Shown here in pieces: positions 56,001 through 64,000 of a stretch of DNA of 64,000 nucleotides. How positions within the stretch are numbered: the stretch's first letter is position 1; every line of letters begins with the position of its first letter. The notes under the pieces are model-generated. The model was not told where the DNA came from. It saw only the letters and a program-made list of their open reading frames with translations, and did no database searches. This DNA comes from Bedellia somnulentella (taxonomy: Eukaryota > Arthropoda > Insecta > Lepidoptera > Bedelliidae): positions 1,798,001 to 1,862,000 of the forward strand of contig OY755179.1 in NCBI GenBank assembly GCA_963576735.1, given 5' to 3'. The translations under genes were made by a program, and so were the position numbers.

Positions 56001-59000
56001 TTGTCTGATTTTCGATTTCTTATAAGTGGGAGGGCGAGCGGTGCACAGTGCATGTTGCAAGAAGACTGCAATTATTTAGCGGAATTAAGCGAAGAAACTT
56101 ATTAATATTAGTATAACTATGGTCCACCCAAGGGGCACCCTTTATTTTATATCTTAAGTAGCGAGATTTGGTCATAGCACGCTAATCTAGTGTGGGTTGG
56201 ATGAATGAATGATGTGGCCATGATATTTACCAAGATCGACAGCAAAATTTACGGTATATGCGCTTGCTTTATTTGATGAATTGATTTTCCGCAACTTGAA
56301 TTTGTAAGTGCACATTTCCTAAACAGAGACCTTACAAGTTTAACACTCTTACCAAATTAGGCCATAAACCAGTTTTAGTAGCAGTCCACTAGATAGTGTA
56401 TGTGTGAGGTGTATACCTGCAAGTTCTGTGAGATCATCTGGAACAGTATGACGGGCGCGTGCGAGTGGAACGCGGCAGAGTGCGGCTCCTGGTCTGGTCT
56501 AGATAGTGTATGTGTGAGGTGTATACCTGCAAGTTCTGTGAGATCATCTGGAACAGTATGACGGGCGCGTGCGAGTGGAACGCGGCAGAGTGCGGCTCCT
56601 GGTCTGGTCTAGATAGTGTATGTGTGAGGTGTATACCTGCAAGTTCTGTGAGATCATCTGGAACAGTATGACGGGCGCGTGCGAGTGGAACGCGGCAGAG
56701 TGCGGCTCCTGGTCTGGTCTAGATAGTGTATGTGTGAGGTGTATACCTGCAAGTTCTGTGAGATCATCTGGAACAGTATGACGGGCGCGTGCGAGTGGAA
56801 CGCGGCAGAGTGCGGCTCCTGGTCTGGTCTAGATAGTGTATGTGTGAGGTGTATACCTGCAAGTTCTGTGAGATCATCTGGAACAGTATGACGGGCGCGT
56901 GCGAGTGGAACGCGGCAGAGTGCGGCTCCTGGTCTGGTCTAGATAGTGTATGTGTGAGGTGTATACCTGCAAGTTCTGTGAGATCATCTGGAACAGTATG
57001 ACGGGCGCGTGCGAGTGGAACGCGGCAGAGTGCGGCTCCTGGTCTGGTCTAGATAGTGTATGTGTGAGGTGTATACCTGCAAGTTCTGTGAGATCATCTG
57101 GAACAGTATGACGGGCGCGTGCGAGTGGAACGCGGCAGAGTGCGGCTCCTGGTCTGGTCTAGATAGTGTATGTGTGAGGTGTATACCTGCAAGTTCTGTG
57201 AGATCATCTGGAACAGTATGACGGGCGCGTGCGAGTGGAACGCGGCAGAGTGCGGCTCCTGGTCTGGTCTAGATAGTGTATGTGTGAGGTGTATACCTGC
57301 AAGTTCTGTGAGATCATCTGGAACAGTATGACGGGCGCGTGCGAGTGGAACGCGGCAGAGTGCGGCTCCTGGTCTGGTCTAGATAGTGTATGTGTGAGGT
57401 GTATACCTGCAAGTTCTGTGAGATCATCTGGAACAGTATGACGGGCGCGTGCGAGTGGAACGCGGCAGAGTGCGGCTCCTGGTCTGGTCTAGATAGTGTA
57501 TGTGTGAGGTGTATACCTGCAAGTTCTGTGAGATCATCTGGAACAGTATGACGGGCGCGTGCGAGTGGAACGCGGCAGAGTGCGGCTCCTGGTCTGGTCT
57601 AGATAGTGTATGTGTGAGGTGTATACCTGCAAGTTCTGTGAGATCATCTGGAACAGTATGACGGGCGCGTGCGAGTGGAACGCGGCAGAGTGCGGCTCCT
57701 GGTCTGGTCTAGATAGTGTATGTGTGAGGTGTATACCTGCAAGTTCTGTGAGATCATCTGGAACAGTATGACGGGCGCGTGCGAGTGGAACGCGGCAGAG
57801 TGCGGCTCCTGGTCTGGTCTAGATAGTGTATGTGTGAGGTGTATACCTGCAAGTTCTGTGAGATCATCTGGAACAGTATGACGGGCGCGTGCGAGTGGAA
57901 CGCGGCAGAGTGCGGCTCCTGGTCTGGTCTAGATAGTGTATGTGTGAGGTGTATACCTGCAAGTTCTGTGAGATCATCTGGAACAGTATGACGGGCGCGT
58001 GCGAGTGGAACGCGGCAGAGTGCGGCTCCTGGTCTGGTCTAGATAGTGTATGTGTGAGGTGTATACCTGCAAGTTCTGTGAGATCATCTGGAACAGTATG
58101 ACGGGCGCGTGCGAGTGGAACGCGGCAGAGTGCGGCTCCTGGTCTGGTCTAGATAGTGTATGTGTGAGGTGTATACCTGCAAGTTCTGTGAGATCATCTG
58201 GAACAGTATGACGGGCGCGTGCGAGTGGAACGCGGCAGAGTGCGGCTCCTGGTCTGGTCTAGATAGTGTATGTGTGAGGTGTATACCTGCAAGTTCTGTG
58301 AGATCATCTGGAACAGTATGACGGGCGCGTGCGAGTGGAACGCGGCAGAGTGCGGCTCCTGGTCTGGTCTAGATAGTGTATGTGTGAGGTGTATACCTGC
58401 AAGTTCTGTGAGATCATCTGGAACAGTATGACGGGCGCGTGCGAGTGGAACGCGGCAGAGTGCGGCTCCTGGTCTGGCGCGCGGTCGCCGGTCCATTCCG
58501 CGCGTTCTGCTGCCAGAGTTTTTTCCATCCATGAGCGGTAGTTTGCTTCCATTTTCTGTGAGATACATTTTTATTAGAGAAGAATTTAAAGAGAAATATC
58601 AAAGGACATAGTATCGAATTGTAGTATATCGTTTATTGCCATAGGTGTATAGTATATGAGGCGATTATGAGTGACATAAGTACGTGGCATCACCCCTTTC
58701 AAACGATGAGGCTGAAGAATCGCAAACCGTCCTTGATAATACAATCTTTTCACCAATCAACTTTTAAAAGCTTCTGATGAATTTAGATAGCTGAATCTCT
58801 AGCTAGGTTCTTGGGATTTAGAGCCTCGAGTACATATATGTATGTAAGTAACTAACTATCATTTTCAACGTGTTCTAACTTTTCCTTCAACTTTCGTTCA
58901 CTTTGTCCACTCATTTCACAACAGGCATTACCAGCTTTCTACCCAAAAACCATCCCAACCATTCAAAGCTGGTCAGGAAGAGGATTGTACAAAGTGGCGA

Positions 59001-61663
59001 GATTTGCTGCTTTTCCAAATGGGAACTTATGAGTATGAGTGTGTATCTGTGTATCTATGTGTGTATGTACTCCCACAATTTATTTATATGTATAGATTTC
59101 AATAACCTAAAAAGCATCTGTTCTATCCTGACCTGCAAATATTCATCCTCAATTTTCTTCATATTCTCCTCATCGAGTAACGGAGGTAATCCAGCCAAAT
59201 CTATCTTCAACTCGGAACTGCCCATCAGATCAGGGCCAGGGTACGTGTTGAGAACCCAGGAAAGCAGGGTCACGTATTCGTTGCCTTCTAGACCCGTTTG
59301 GACTATGTCTTGTAGCTGGAATGTTGAAAGTTTTGGTTGATTTTGATGAGGTTAATCTGCAGTCCTATTGCTGTTCTCAAATTCAGAATGTACCGTACGT
59401 ATTAAACTCAAGTCCTACTCTCAAGTCTGTACTAAAATTCTTAAACATAGTCATTTCTGAGTTAAATGAAACAGAGAAATTGTTTGTGCCTTCCTTGGGT
59501 TTGATATATCAAGGTAAAAATGGGACTTTATTACTAAAATCTCGCAGTCTGTCTTTCACCATGCTGTATCTAATAAACCGTTACAGCTAGAACGTTGAAG
59601 ATTTCACAGATTATGTATTTCAGTTGCCACTAACGAACTTTTAATATGACATCAATCAATACTTACACTAGCAGACAAAGCTTCATGGTACATATTAACG
59701 TATTTGTTAACAATATCGTAATGTGGCGGGAAGCATGGAGTACATAAAGTTTTCACGACCCTCAGATCTTCCAAAACCAGCTGCCGAGTTAGCTCCAAAT
59801 ATCTAACAAGCCAAAGTTTGTTATCTTCTCTTTCATCTACTCGGGTCCCTTCTACTCGTTGAGATACTGCCTTTTCTAAGATGTCGAATGCTCGAGCCCG
59901 CCAGCCTTTAGGTCGGCCTGGAGGCATGAAGCCTGATTGGCTTTTTTGCTGTAATACATTATTGTTGCCACTGCAGTTATTAATACTCATAAAAAAATAA
60001 CAGACACTGATAAATTTAGTATGTTTATTTAAAATGGGTTCATGAAAGGTACAGAGTTTAATAGAACAAAAATTTATAAAAAGAATCATACGTCATTTTT
60101 TTCATGAAATTGAAGTTAGTGATAGCCAGCTATTGTTTACAGACGAGAACAGATATTTTGGGTACTTGATTAAAGTCAAGCTAATAAAATCGCTAATAAC
60201 AACAAATTAAAAACGAAATAAATATAAAAAGGAAATAATAATATCACTTATTGATTATCAAAAATTTCAGTAAAGTTTTACCTGTAAAGCCATTTGATCT
60301 CTTTTCTCTTCTCTCTCAATAATTCTTAATGCTGTGACAATAACGGTGGGTTCCTTCCGAACAGTGTTCAATGTCCTCATCAATATCAATTTGATTTGCG
60401 TCTCCAAAAGATTGGAAACCATCTCGACTTCCTCGAAATATGCTTTGAGCATTATCTTGTCGTGAGATGACTGATTGGGTAACCGATGCAGCTCATACAA
60501 TAGGTCATCCCTTGAGTTTTCTAAATCCGTTAGGCACTGAAAAAATAAATTACAGGTCTTATTTGTTCTTGGTAAAAATAATAGACTTAAAAACAGGTCT
60601 TGTAAACGGAAAATACATTTAAGTTTAATGATAGAAAGGTTGACTGGAAGTAATAGCGTTAAGGAGATAAGTCCGCTTTTGGGTACATATACTGTTGTAC
60701 CTATTCTGTAAAATACTGTTTGTGTGGTTTTGTATGCAACAAAAAAAAAGTGCTTAATAAAGTGCTTAAATAAATAAATAGTATATCTCATGAGCATGCC
60801 CACTAAGCCACAGGAGTGTCTTTTCCCCACTCTTGGGCATCGTGAAGATGTGTTTGAGACACTTCTCATAGTCATAGTAATATATGTAATGGGAACTAAG
60901 AGCGTGAATATGTATGTATGTATCACGTCACCGGTTATCGTGCAAGCAACTAGTGTTCAAATCCCGGATCGGGCCTACACCAATTTGTCTTTTCTAAAGT
61001 CTTTCAATTTGTTAACGGTGAGGGAAAACATCGTGAAGAAACCCACATGGCTGAGTTGTACTTAGTCATGTGAGAGTGTATTCGTACAAAACGGCGATAT
61101 GCCTGCCCCCTATCACGTGAGTACGCTGTCCATGCAAAACGTGAGTACTCTGAACACCAGGTGAGAAAGTCACGTGATGTTCAGAAGTATTAGTAACTCT
61201 GCCAACCCCTTCGGGGATATTCGGCGTGAACTTTTGTGTTGTGTTGTGTTGTGTGTATCACGTCGAAAGAATAACACGAATCAGGCTTTATAGTTTCCTA
61301 TTAAGTACTTAGCTTATAGTTTAGTAGTCAGCAATACTTATACTGTATGAGATGATGGTTCAATCTTGTTCAGTCAAGATTGAACCATCATCTCATGTGC
61401 TTATAGTCGAAAATTGATTGCAGATACAACCAGAAACAAAAACGATAACTTCTACTGTATGTAATACCTGGTGAGCATGTAAGAGTTTTCCCTCACTAAT
61501 CCACTGGCGAGTCTTGGCCACGCTCTCAGGAACAGTAAAGATGTGTTTGAGACTATCCATAGCGGTCACATACTGGGAATGGCGGGACTCTTCCTCGCGC
61601 ACTGTTTGTAAGACTCCTACCAAGCGAGGAACATCGCTCAGACTTTTCTCTAGTTCGTCCATC
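49757..61663 (-). CDS. sec6: Exocyst complex component 3 (Sec6), 5' end outside the window
   Basis: Sec6 is a core subunit of the octameric exocyst, which tethers secretory vesicles to the plasma membrane. Nine exons join in phase to 666 residues ending at TAA 49759-49757. Family stretches seen in order: RHSQYVTAMDSLKHIFTVPE; LENSRDDLLYELHRLP; RTLNTVRKEPTVIVTALRII; GFMPPGRPKGW; EDNKLWLVRYLEL; VVKTLCTPCFPPHYDI; LLSWVLNTYPGPDL; VILFQMISQNLQV; DTICVTLEDYF; CPDVSEEHLTRLLSLRGDL. Human and fly Sec6 run to about 740-750 aa, so roughly 80 N-terminal residues are missing, presumably upstream of 64000. The first exon here opens at an acceptor, so its Met is internal. The gene is crowded with repeats and three of its exons have local duplicates (findings). 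Confidence 0.93.
50180..50360 (+). repeat. RTE-like LINE 3' tail
   Basis: Encodes HQIENVLKKAGVRSTKNK and VSAYPNWN, then a TATG-repeat tail. Located in the last sec6 intron, antisense. Confidence 0.65.
50400..50965 (+). repeat. Uncharacterised intronic repeat, copy 1 (split by a SINE)
   Basis: Shares TTGATGCAGATACTACATGC, an A-rich tract and CACGGCTGCCAAGCTATC with 53780-54080. Present twice in sec6 introns in the same orientation, so it is either a local duplication or an unnamed interspersed element. Confidence 0.5.
50643..50897 (+). mobile_element. SINE inserted in intronic repeat copy 1
   Basis: Flanked by the 7-bp repeat TATGATA (50636-50642 and 50898-50904). 5'-truncated body with a TTATG-repeat tail. 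The uninterrupted site is seen at 54020 in the sister repeat. Confidence 0.75.
51297..51542 (-). repeat. Interspersed repeat (GTGTCGGCTTAGAATAGC family), reverse
   Basis: Full-length reverse copy with a CATA-repeat tail at the left. Confidence 0.65.
51589..51834 (-). repeat. Interspersed repeat (GTGTCGGCTTAGAATAGC family), reverse, second copy
   Basis: Second full-length reverse copy about 50 bp after the first. The two differ by many substitutions, so they are separate insertions, not a recent tandem duplication. Confidence 0.65.
51878..52270 (-). CDS. sec6: sec6 exon (NLREEAS...IIGLLAE)
   Basis: Acceptor TTTACAG, donor GTAACT. 131 codons with WLQSSIPIDTICVTLEDYF, the longest sec6 exon here. 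Confidence 0.95.
52505..52605 (-). pseudogene. Partial duplicate of a sec6 exon with two stops
   Basis: Matches the end of exon 52709-52888 and its donor. Reading in the same frame gives AKHWPPAH-stop-HPH-stop-EKMFDTLLTTLQ, so it cannot replace the real exon. The splice donor (CAGGTAATA) survives. Confidence 0.8.
52709..52888 (-). CDS. sec6: sec6 exon (KQHFVDR...LLTTLQ)
   Basis: Acceptor AATTACAG, donor GTAACA. 60 codons with YFTQHMISIVNNSEQLWRL. A nonsense-bearing partial copy is 100 bp downstream (52505-52605). Confidence 0.92.
53780..54080 (+). repeat. Uncharacterised intronic repeat, copy 2
   Basis: Sister of 50400-50965. Its right side is cut by the mariner at about 54080. A reverse fragment of the GTGTCGGCTT repeat lies immediately left (53640-53735). 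Confidence 0.5.
54070..55080 (-). mobile_element. DD34D mariner, inactivated
   Basis: A classical mariner transposase gene with its untranslated ends lies in a sec6 intron. I could not fix the terminal repeats, so both ends are approximate. Confidence 0.65.
54170..55025 (-). pseudogene. Mariner transposase (DD34D) with early stop and frameshift
   Basis: From ATG 55025 the frame is MELN-stop-RDFRVMIYYDFKKCL, so a nonsense codon is the fifth codon. The body is then open: HTH region (ATVFNWFAEFKRGRG), GDETWLYNYDPE, HHDNAAPHTSARTLDFF and ILPHPP. Right after this one extra C shifts the frame; allowing for it, YSPDLAPCDFYLFPK follows, with 34 residues between the second and third catalytic Asp. 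Two lesions make it inactive; a start at the internal Met would skip only the first. Confidence 0.8.
55473..55580 (-). CDS. sec6: sec6 exon (VTETISK...GVIQFK)
   Basis: Acceptor GTTATAG, donor GTAAAT. 36 codons, phase 0. Follows the array across a 2.8-kb intron. Confidence 0.88.
55751..56110. repeat. ~360-bp foldback element
   Basis: Arms 55751-55874 and 55985-56110 are near-perfect inverted repeats (outer AATATTAATAAGTTTCTTC, inner TAAGAAATCGAAAA) around ~110 bp. Overlapping reading frames on both strands are by-products of the palindrome. Confidence 0.75.
56391..58477. repeat. 110-bp x ~19 tandem array containing a sec6 exon end and splice donor
   Basis: The period is 110 bp, with the AGATAGTGTA unit start recurring at 56501, 56611 and so on to 58371. 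Units look identical. On the - strand each unit is about 33 nt of intron-like sequence ending TAGACCAG, then 77 nt coding PHSAAFHSHAPVILFQMISQ..., then the donor GTATAC. 110 is not a multiple of three, so reading through units shifts the frame. Confidence 0.9.
58397..58555 (-). CDS. sec6: sec6 exon (KMEANYR...MISQNLQ) at the edge of a 110-bp array
   Basis: Acceptor TCTCACAG; first donor GTATAC at 58396. 53 codons. The 3' half of this exon with its donor is repeated about 18 more times downstream, so this is the only unit with a complete exon. Confidence 0.88.
59133..59315 (-). CDS. sec6: sec6 exon (LQDIVQT...EDEYLQ)
   Basis: Acceptor CATTCCAG, donor GTCAGG (non-optimal). 61 codons with LLSWVLNTYPGPDL. 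Confidence 0.9.
59667..59948 (-). CDS. sec6: sec6 exon (QKSQSGF...EALSAS)
   Basis: Acceptor ATTACAG, donor GTAAGT. 94 codons including PPGRPKGW and CFPPHYDI. Confidence 0.93.
60282..60536 (-). CDS. sec6: sec6 exon (CLTDLENS...DQMALQ)
   Basis: Acceptor TTTTTTCAG, donor GTAAAA. 85 codons, phase 0 on both sides. Contains the strongly conserved RTLNTVRKEPTVIVTALRII. Confidence 0.93.
60925..61253 (+). mobile_element. Full-length SINE with tRNA-like head
   Basis: Begins around ATCACGTCACCGGTTATCGT with B box GTTCAAATCCC, then CTACACCAATTTGTCTTTTC, the body and GGGATATTCGGCGTGAAC, ending in TTGTG repeats. Inserted in a sec6 intron, antisense. Confidence 0.75.
61348..61395. other. 20-bp perfect hairpin with 8-nt loop
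   Basis: TGAGATGATGGTTCAATCTT (61348-61367) and its exact reverse complement (61376-61395) flank GTTCAGTC. Located 73 bp from the sec6 exon donor at 61467. Too short for a typical pre-miRNA arm pair. Confidence 0.8.
61468..61663 (-). CDS. sec6: sec6 exon with MDELEKS...LLHAHQ
   Basis: Acceptor AACAG, then G-ATG. Donor GTATTA. 65 codons, the first sec6 coding exon in the window. A diverged partial copy lies at 62005-62145. Confidence 0.88.
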
Positions 61664-62004
61664 CTGTTGGCATTTTAAAGCAGATGTAATTAAAGTTGGA
61701 AATGTTGTTATAAAGGCGAGAGATTACGAATCTATAATAGTTTAGTTTTTTATAATGTATATGTGTGTTAGTATAATATCCTGAACGGGGATCATACCCA
61801 CGAAGCTGGATTAAAAAGCGAGTCATGTAACCACTAGACCATTGATGTTGTTCCTTCCGCTCGCAGACATGACTTGTCGTGCATGTTAACGGTACTTGTT
61901 CCATTTTAAATGCTCTAAAAGGCTGACGTTCAAGTAAAAAGATAAAAAAATCATGTATGAGAAAATAACGAATGTGGGGGAAAACAATATTATTCAGGCT
62001 CGTA

Positions 62005-62205
62005 GTCTCGGGTACAGTAAATATGTGTTTGAGACTGTCCATGGCCGTCACGTATTGGGAATGGCGGGACTCTTCCTCCCGCACCGTTTGTAAGACACCT
62101 ACCAAGCGAGGAACATCACTCAGACTTTTCTCTAATTCGTCCATCCTGTATGGGATTACAGAAAATGAAATTAAGATTGAAAATGTTGTAATAAAGGCGG
62201 GAATC
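62005..62205 (-). pseudogene. Partial duplicate of the first sec6 exon, coding-conserved
   Basis: Repeats the acceptor and first 46 codons of exon 61468-61663 (MDELEKSL...IFTVPE) plus ~55 bp of upstream intron, with 13 nucleotide differences and no amino-acid change. The second part of the exon and its donor are absent; after TVPE the frame runs into unrelated sequence. Confidence 0.8.
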
Positions 62206-62479
62206 GAAAGTGAAAAGAAGAAAAGAGCATTGTGAGAAGAATAAGGAAAGTGAGGGAATTGGCGATCGATAGTGTCTGCATACCCCTATTTGAATAATGG
62301 GCGTAAGTATGAGTAAATTAGTAAATAATTAAGATATAAGATAGTTATTACTCGCGGGTAACTGGTCCAGTGTCAGATTCCAATCACGTAAAAAATAATA
62401 TACTCTGAATTTTATTAATTATTTTTTTAATATTATAAAATAACTAGTAAACAATTTTGAGTACTTAAGTCCCAACATA

Positions 62480-63783
62480 AAAATTTTAGACGAATCTTCT
62501 CTTTGTCTTCTGGGAGCTCCGATTCATGATGCCTCAACACCCTCCTTTATTCAAGAACAGATAGGCAAATTTAAGTCCGGAACAGAGCGTCTGAAGTTAA
62601 TACACCCACATGTTGCTTTTACTATAATGCGGTACTGCCTTTTTGTCCCTAAATTTATTTATATTTTACGGTGCAGTAATATTTGGCAGTTTCCTGAGTT
62701 GCTGGATAAATTAGACTCTATTATTTTACGTACATTAACAAAGGTTTTAAATGTTTCTTTTTCGGAAGATGCTTGGATACAGGCTACTCTTCCTGTACGT
62801 TTCGGTGGTTTAGGGATCCGTAACGTCCGTAATGTGGCTCTGCCGGCATTTCTCTCTTCAGCACATAGCACACGTGATCTCTTTGGTACTATTCTATGCC
62901 CATCCCTTGGGGATGTTGAGATCGCGGGCTTGACTCAAGGGGTGTTGGCTTGGCAAACATTAGTGGGCGGGCAGGATTTACCCGAAAATAAATGTGTGCA
63001 AATCAGTGGGATGAGCCAATATGCAAGCTAACTACCGAAAGCCTTATGCGCAATGCTGTTGACATTGCGGAAAAGGCGCGATTGTTAGCCTCGACACAAC
63101 CAGAAGCTGGTTTCTGGTTGAATACGATTCCTTCCCATAACGTTGGGACATTGCTTGATCGAACCACTTTGGCCTTCTCTATTTGTTTCAGATTGGAATA
63201 CGCACTAACGAACCGCACAGATGTCGTTGTGGTGACTGGGTGGATGCATTGGGTCGACATGGACTTTCTTGTCAGCGAAGTGCCGGCCGTTTATCCAGAC
63301 ATGCAACGATCAATAACATCTTAAAGCGTGCATTAGTAAGTGTGGGTGTTCCATCCATTTTAGAGCCAAGTGGTTTGACACGCGATGATGGAAAGAGGCC
63401 GGACGGCATGTCACTGATCCCCTGGGCTAACGGGGTTCCGTTAGTTTGGGATGCGACATGTGTCGATACTTTCGCCGGTTGCCACGTAGCTTCCGCTTCT
63501 CGCAGGGTTGGTTCAGCGGCTACTATTGCTGAGGCCAACAAAAAACTAAAATATTCCTCTCTACCCCAAGGATATTATTTCGTCCTCTTTGGGGCCTTGG
63601 GGTCCGGAAGCACGTGGTTTATATAAAGAGTTAGCTTGTCGTCTTATTGAGACAACTGGGAACCCAAAGGCAGGCTCTTACCTTGGACAAAGACTTAGCA
63701 TTGCCATACAACGCGGCAATGCTTCCAGCGTCCTAGTTACCCTTCATCGAGAAGAGGAGCTGGAAGATGTTTTTAGATTTTAA
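62480..63783 (+). pseudogene. Retrotransposon C-terminal region (Cys/His cluster + possible PD-(D/E)XK nuclease)
   Basis: Joined across small frameshifts (about 63000, 63190, 63590), the + strand gives the end of an RT-like protein: IQATLPVRFGGLGIRNVRN, EAGFWLNTIPSHNVGTLLD, HRCRCGDWVDALGRHGLSC, KRPDGMSLIPW then VWDATCVDT, and RLSIAIQRGNASSVLVTL to a stop near 63781. The cysteine/histidine spacing followed by RPDG...WDATCVD resembles restriction-like-endonuclease LINEs. I recognise the module from arthropod genomes but cannot name the clade. It is probably inside a sec6 intron, antisense. Confidence 0.65.
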
Positions 63784-64000
63784 GTTTTTAGGTATCTATT
63801 TTAATTATGTGAATAAGTGTTATACTTTTTTTTTATTTATATATATTTATTTTTGTAGCTGATGTATATAAATGACTAGTGTAATGTGCTGCATTTTAAT
63901 TATGGCGGTGATTCTTAGTGCAAATATTAATCTCTTACAATTATCAATACAAGTAAAAAGAATTCAGCGGTGTGACTGAAGGAAACTGCTCCTTTTTATT
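63784..64000. other. Window end, nothing recognised
   Basis: AT-rich sequence after the retrotransposon fragment. The missing sec6 N-terminal exon was not found here or in 62206-62480. Confidence 0.5.

Noticed and set aside
55755..56060. Cys-rich 101-aa frame and its opposite-strand partner
   Set aside because: Both arise from the palindromic foldback element; no start context or homology.
56391..58477. CRISPR-like array or satellite DNA of unknown origin
   Set aside because: Units are contiguous with no variable spacers, and the unit is part of a sec6 exon with its intron edge.
58194..58568. 124-aa frame reading through the array as a novel repeat protein
   Set aside because: It is read-through past the sec6 splice donor into the next array unit; the 110-bp period shifts the frame.
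61972..62235. + strand 87-aa frame over the sec6 exon duplicate
   Set aside because: It is antisense to the duplicated exon, which has clear coding conservation on the - strand.

Overview
The window looks like nuclear DNA of a lepidopteran insect. It is intron-rich, AT-rich and very repeat-dense, with GT-AG spliced genes of clear animal type, rosa-like and classical mariners, RTE- and Jockey-type LINEs, tRNA-headed SINEs and many copies of one short Helitron family. The order is inferred from gene and repeat character; no search was run. Nothing prokaryotic or viral is seen.

Four protein-coding genes can be rebuilt from splice sites, reading phase and homology. (1) An FGF-receptor-substrate 2 (FRS2) adaptor, + strand, exons 916-1135 and 8767-9989, 480 aa, complete. 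(2) A two-Ig-domain surface/secreted protein, + strand, seven proposed exons 19427-30602, about 300 aa. (3) A second two-Ig protein, - strand, seven exons 46027-30733, 301 aa, with a clear signal peptide and a GPI-type tail. Genes 2 and 3 converge with stop codons only about 130 bp apart, and their exon sizes and phases match, so they look like an inverted paralogous pair. (4) The exocyst subunit Sec6/EXOC3, - strand, nine exons 61663-49757, 666 aa; its first ~80 residues must lie beyond position 64000.

Almost everything else is mobile DNA. FRS2 intron 1 holds a near full-length LINE with a restriction-like endonuclease (1.2-5.1 kb, one nonsense codon), a three-level nest (Helitron > SINE > DD41D mariner, 5.7-7.75 kb) and the helicase end of an autonomous Helitron. 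Between FRS2 and gene 2 lies a Jockey-like LINE (12.8-18.4 kb) split by a SINE and by a Helitron that itself contains a MITE and another Helitron. Gene 2 intron 1 carries a 3.4-kb element with ~285-bp terminal inverted repeats inside a SINE. Gene 3 introns hold a decayed RTE-like LINE, MITEs and SINEs. Seven copies of one ~0.95-kb Helitron family (A-G) obey the A|TC...CTA(G)|T insertion rule.

The most unusual places are in sec6. The 3' half of one exon plus its splice donor is amplified about 19 times as an apparently identical 110-bp array (56391-58477). The first exon in the window has an upstream partial duplicate differing at 13 sites, all synonymous (62005-62145). A third exon has a nonsense-bearing partial copy (52505-52605). 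The Ig pair also shows a weak splice donor that could switch a GPI-anchored product to a soluble one, and Helitron ends placed 18-50 nt from 3' splice sites.
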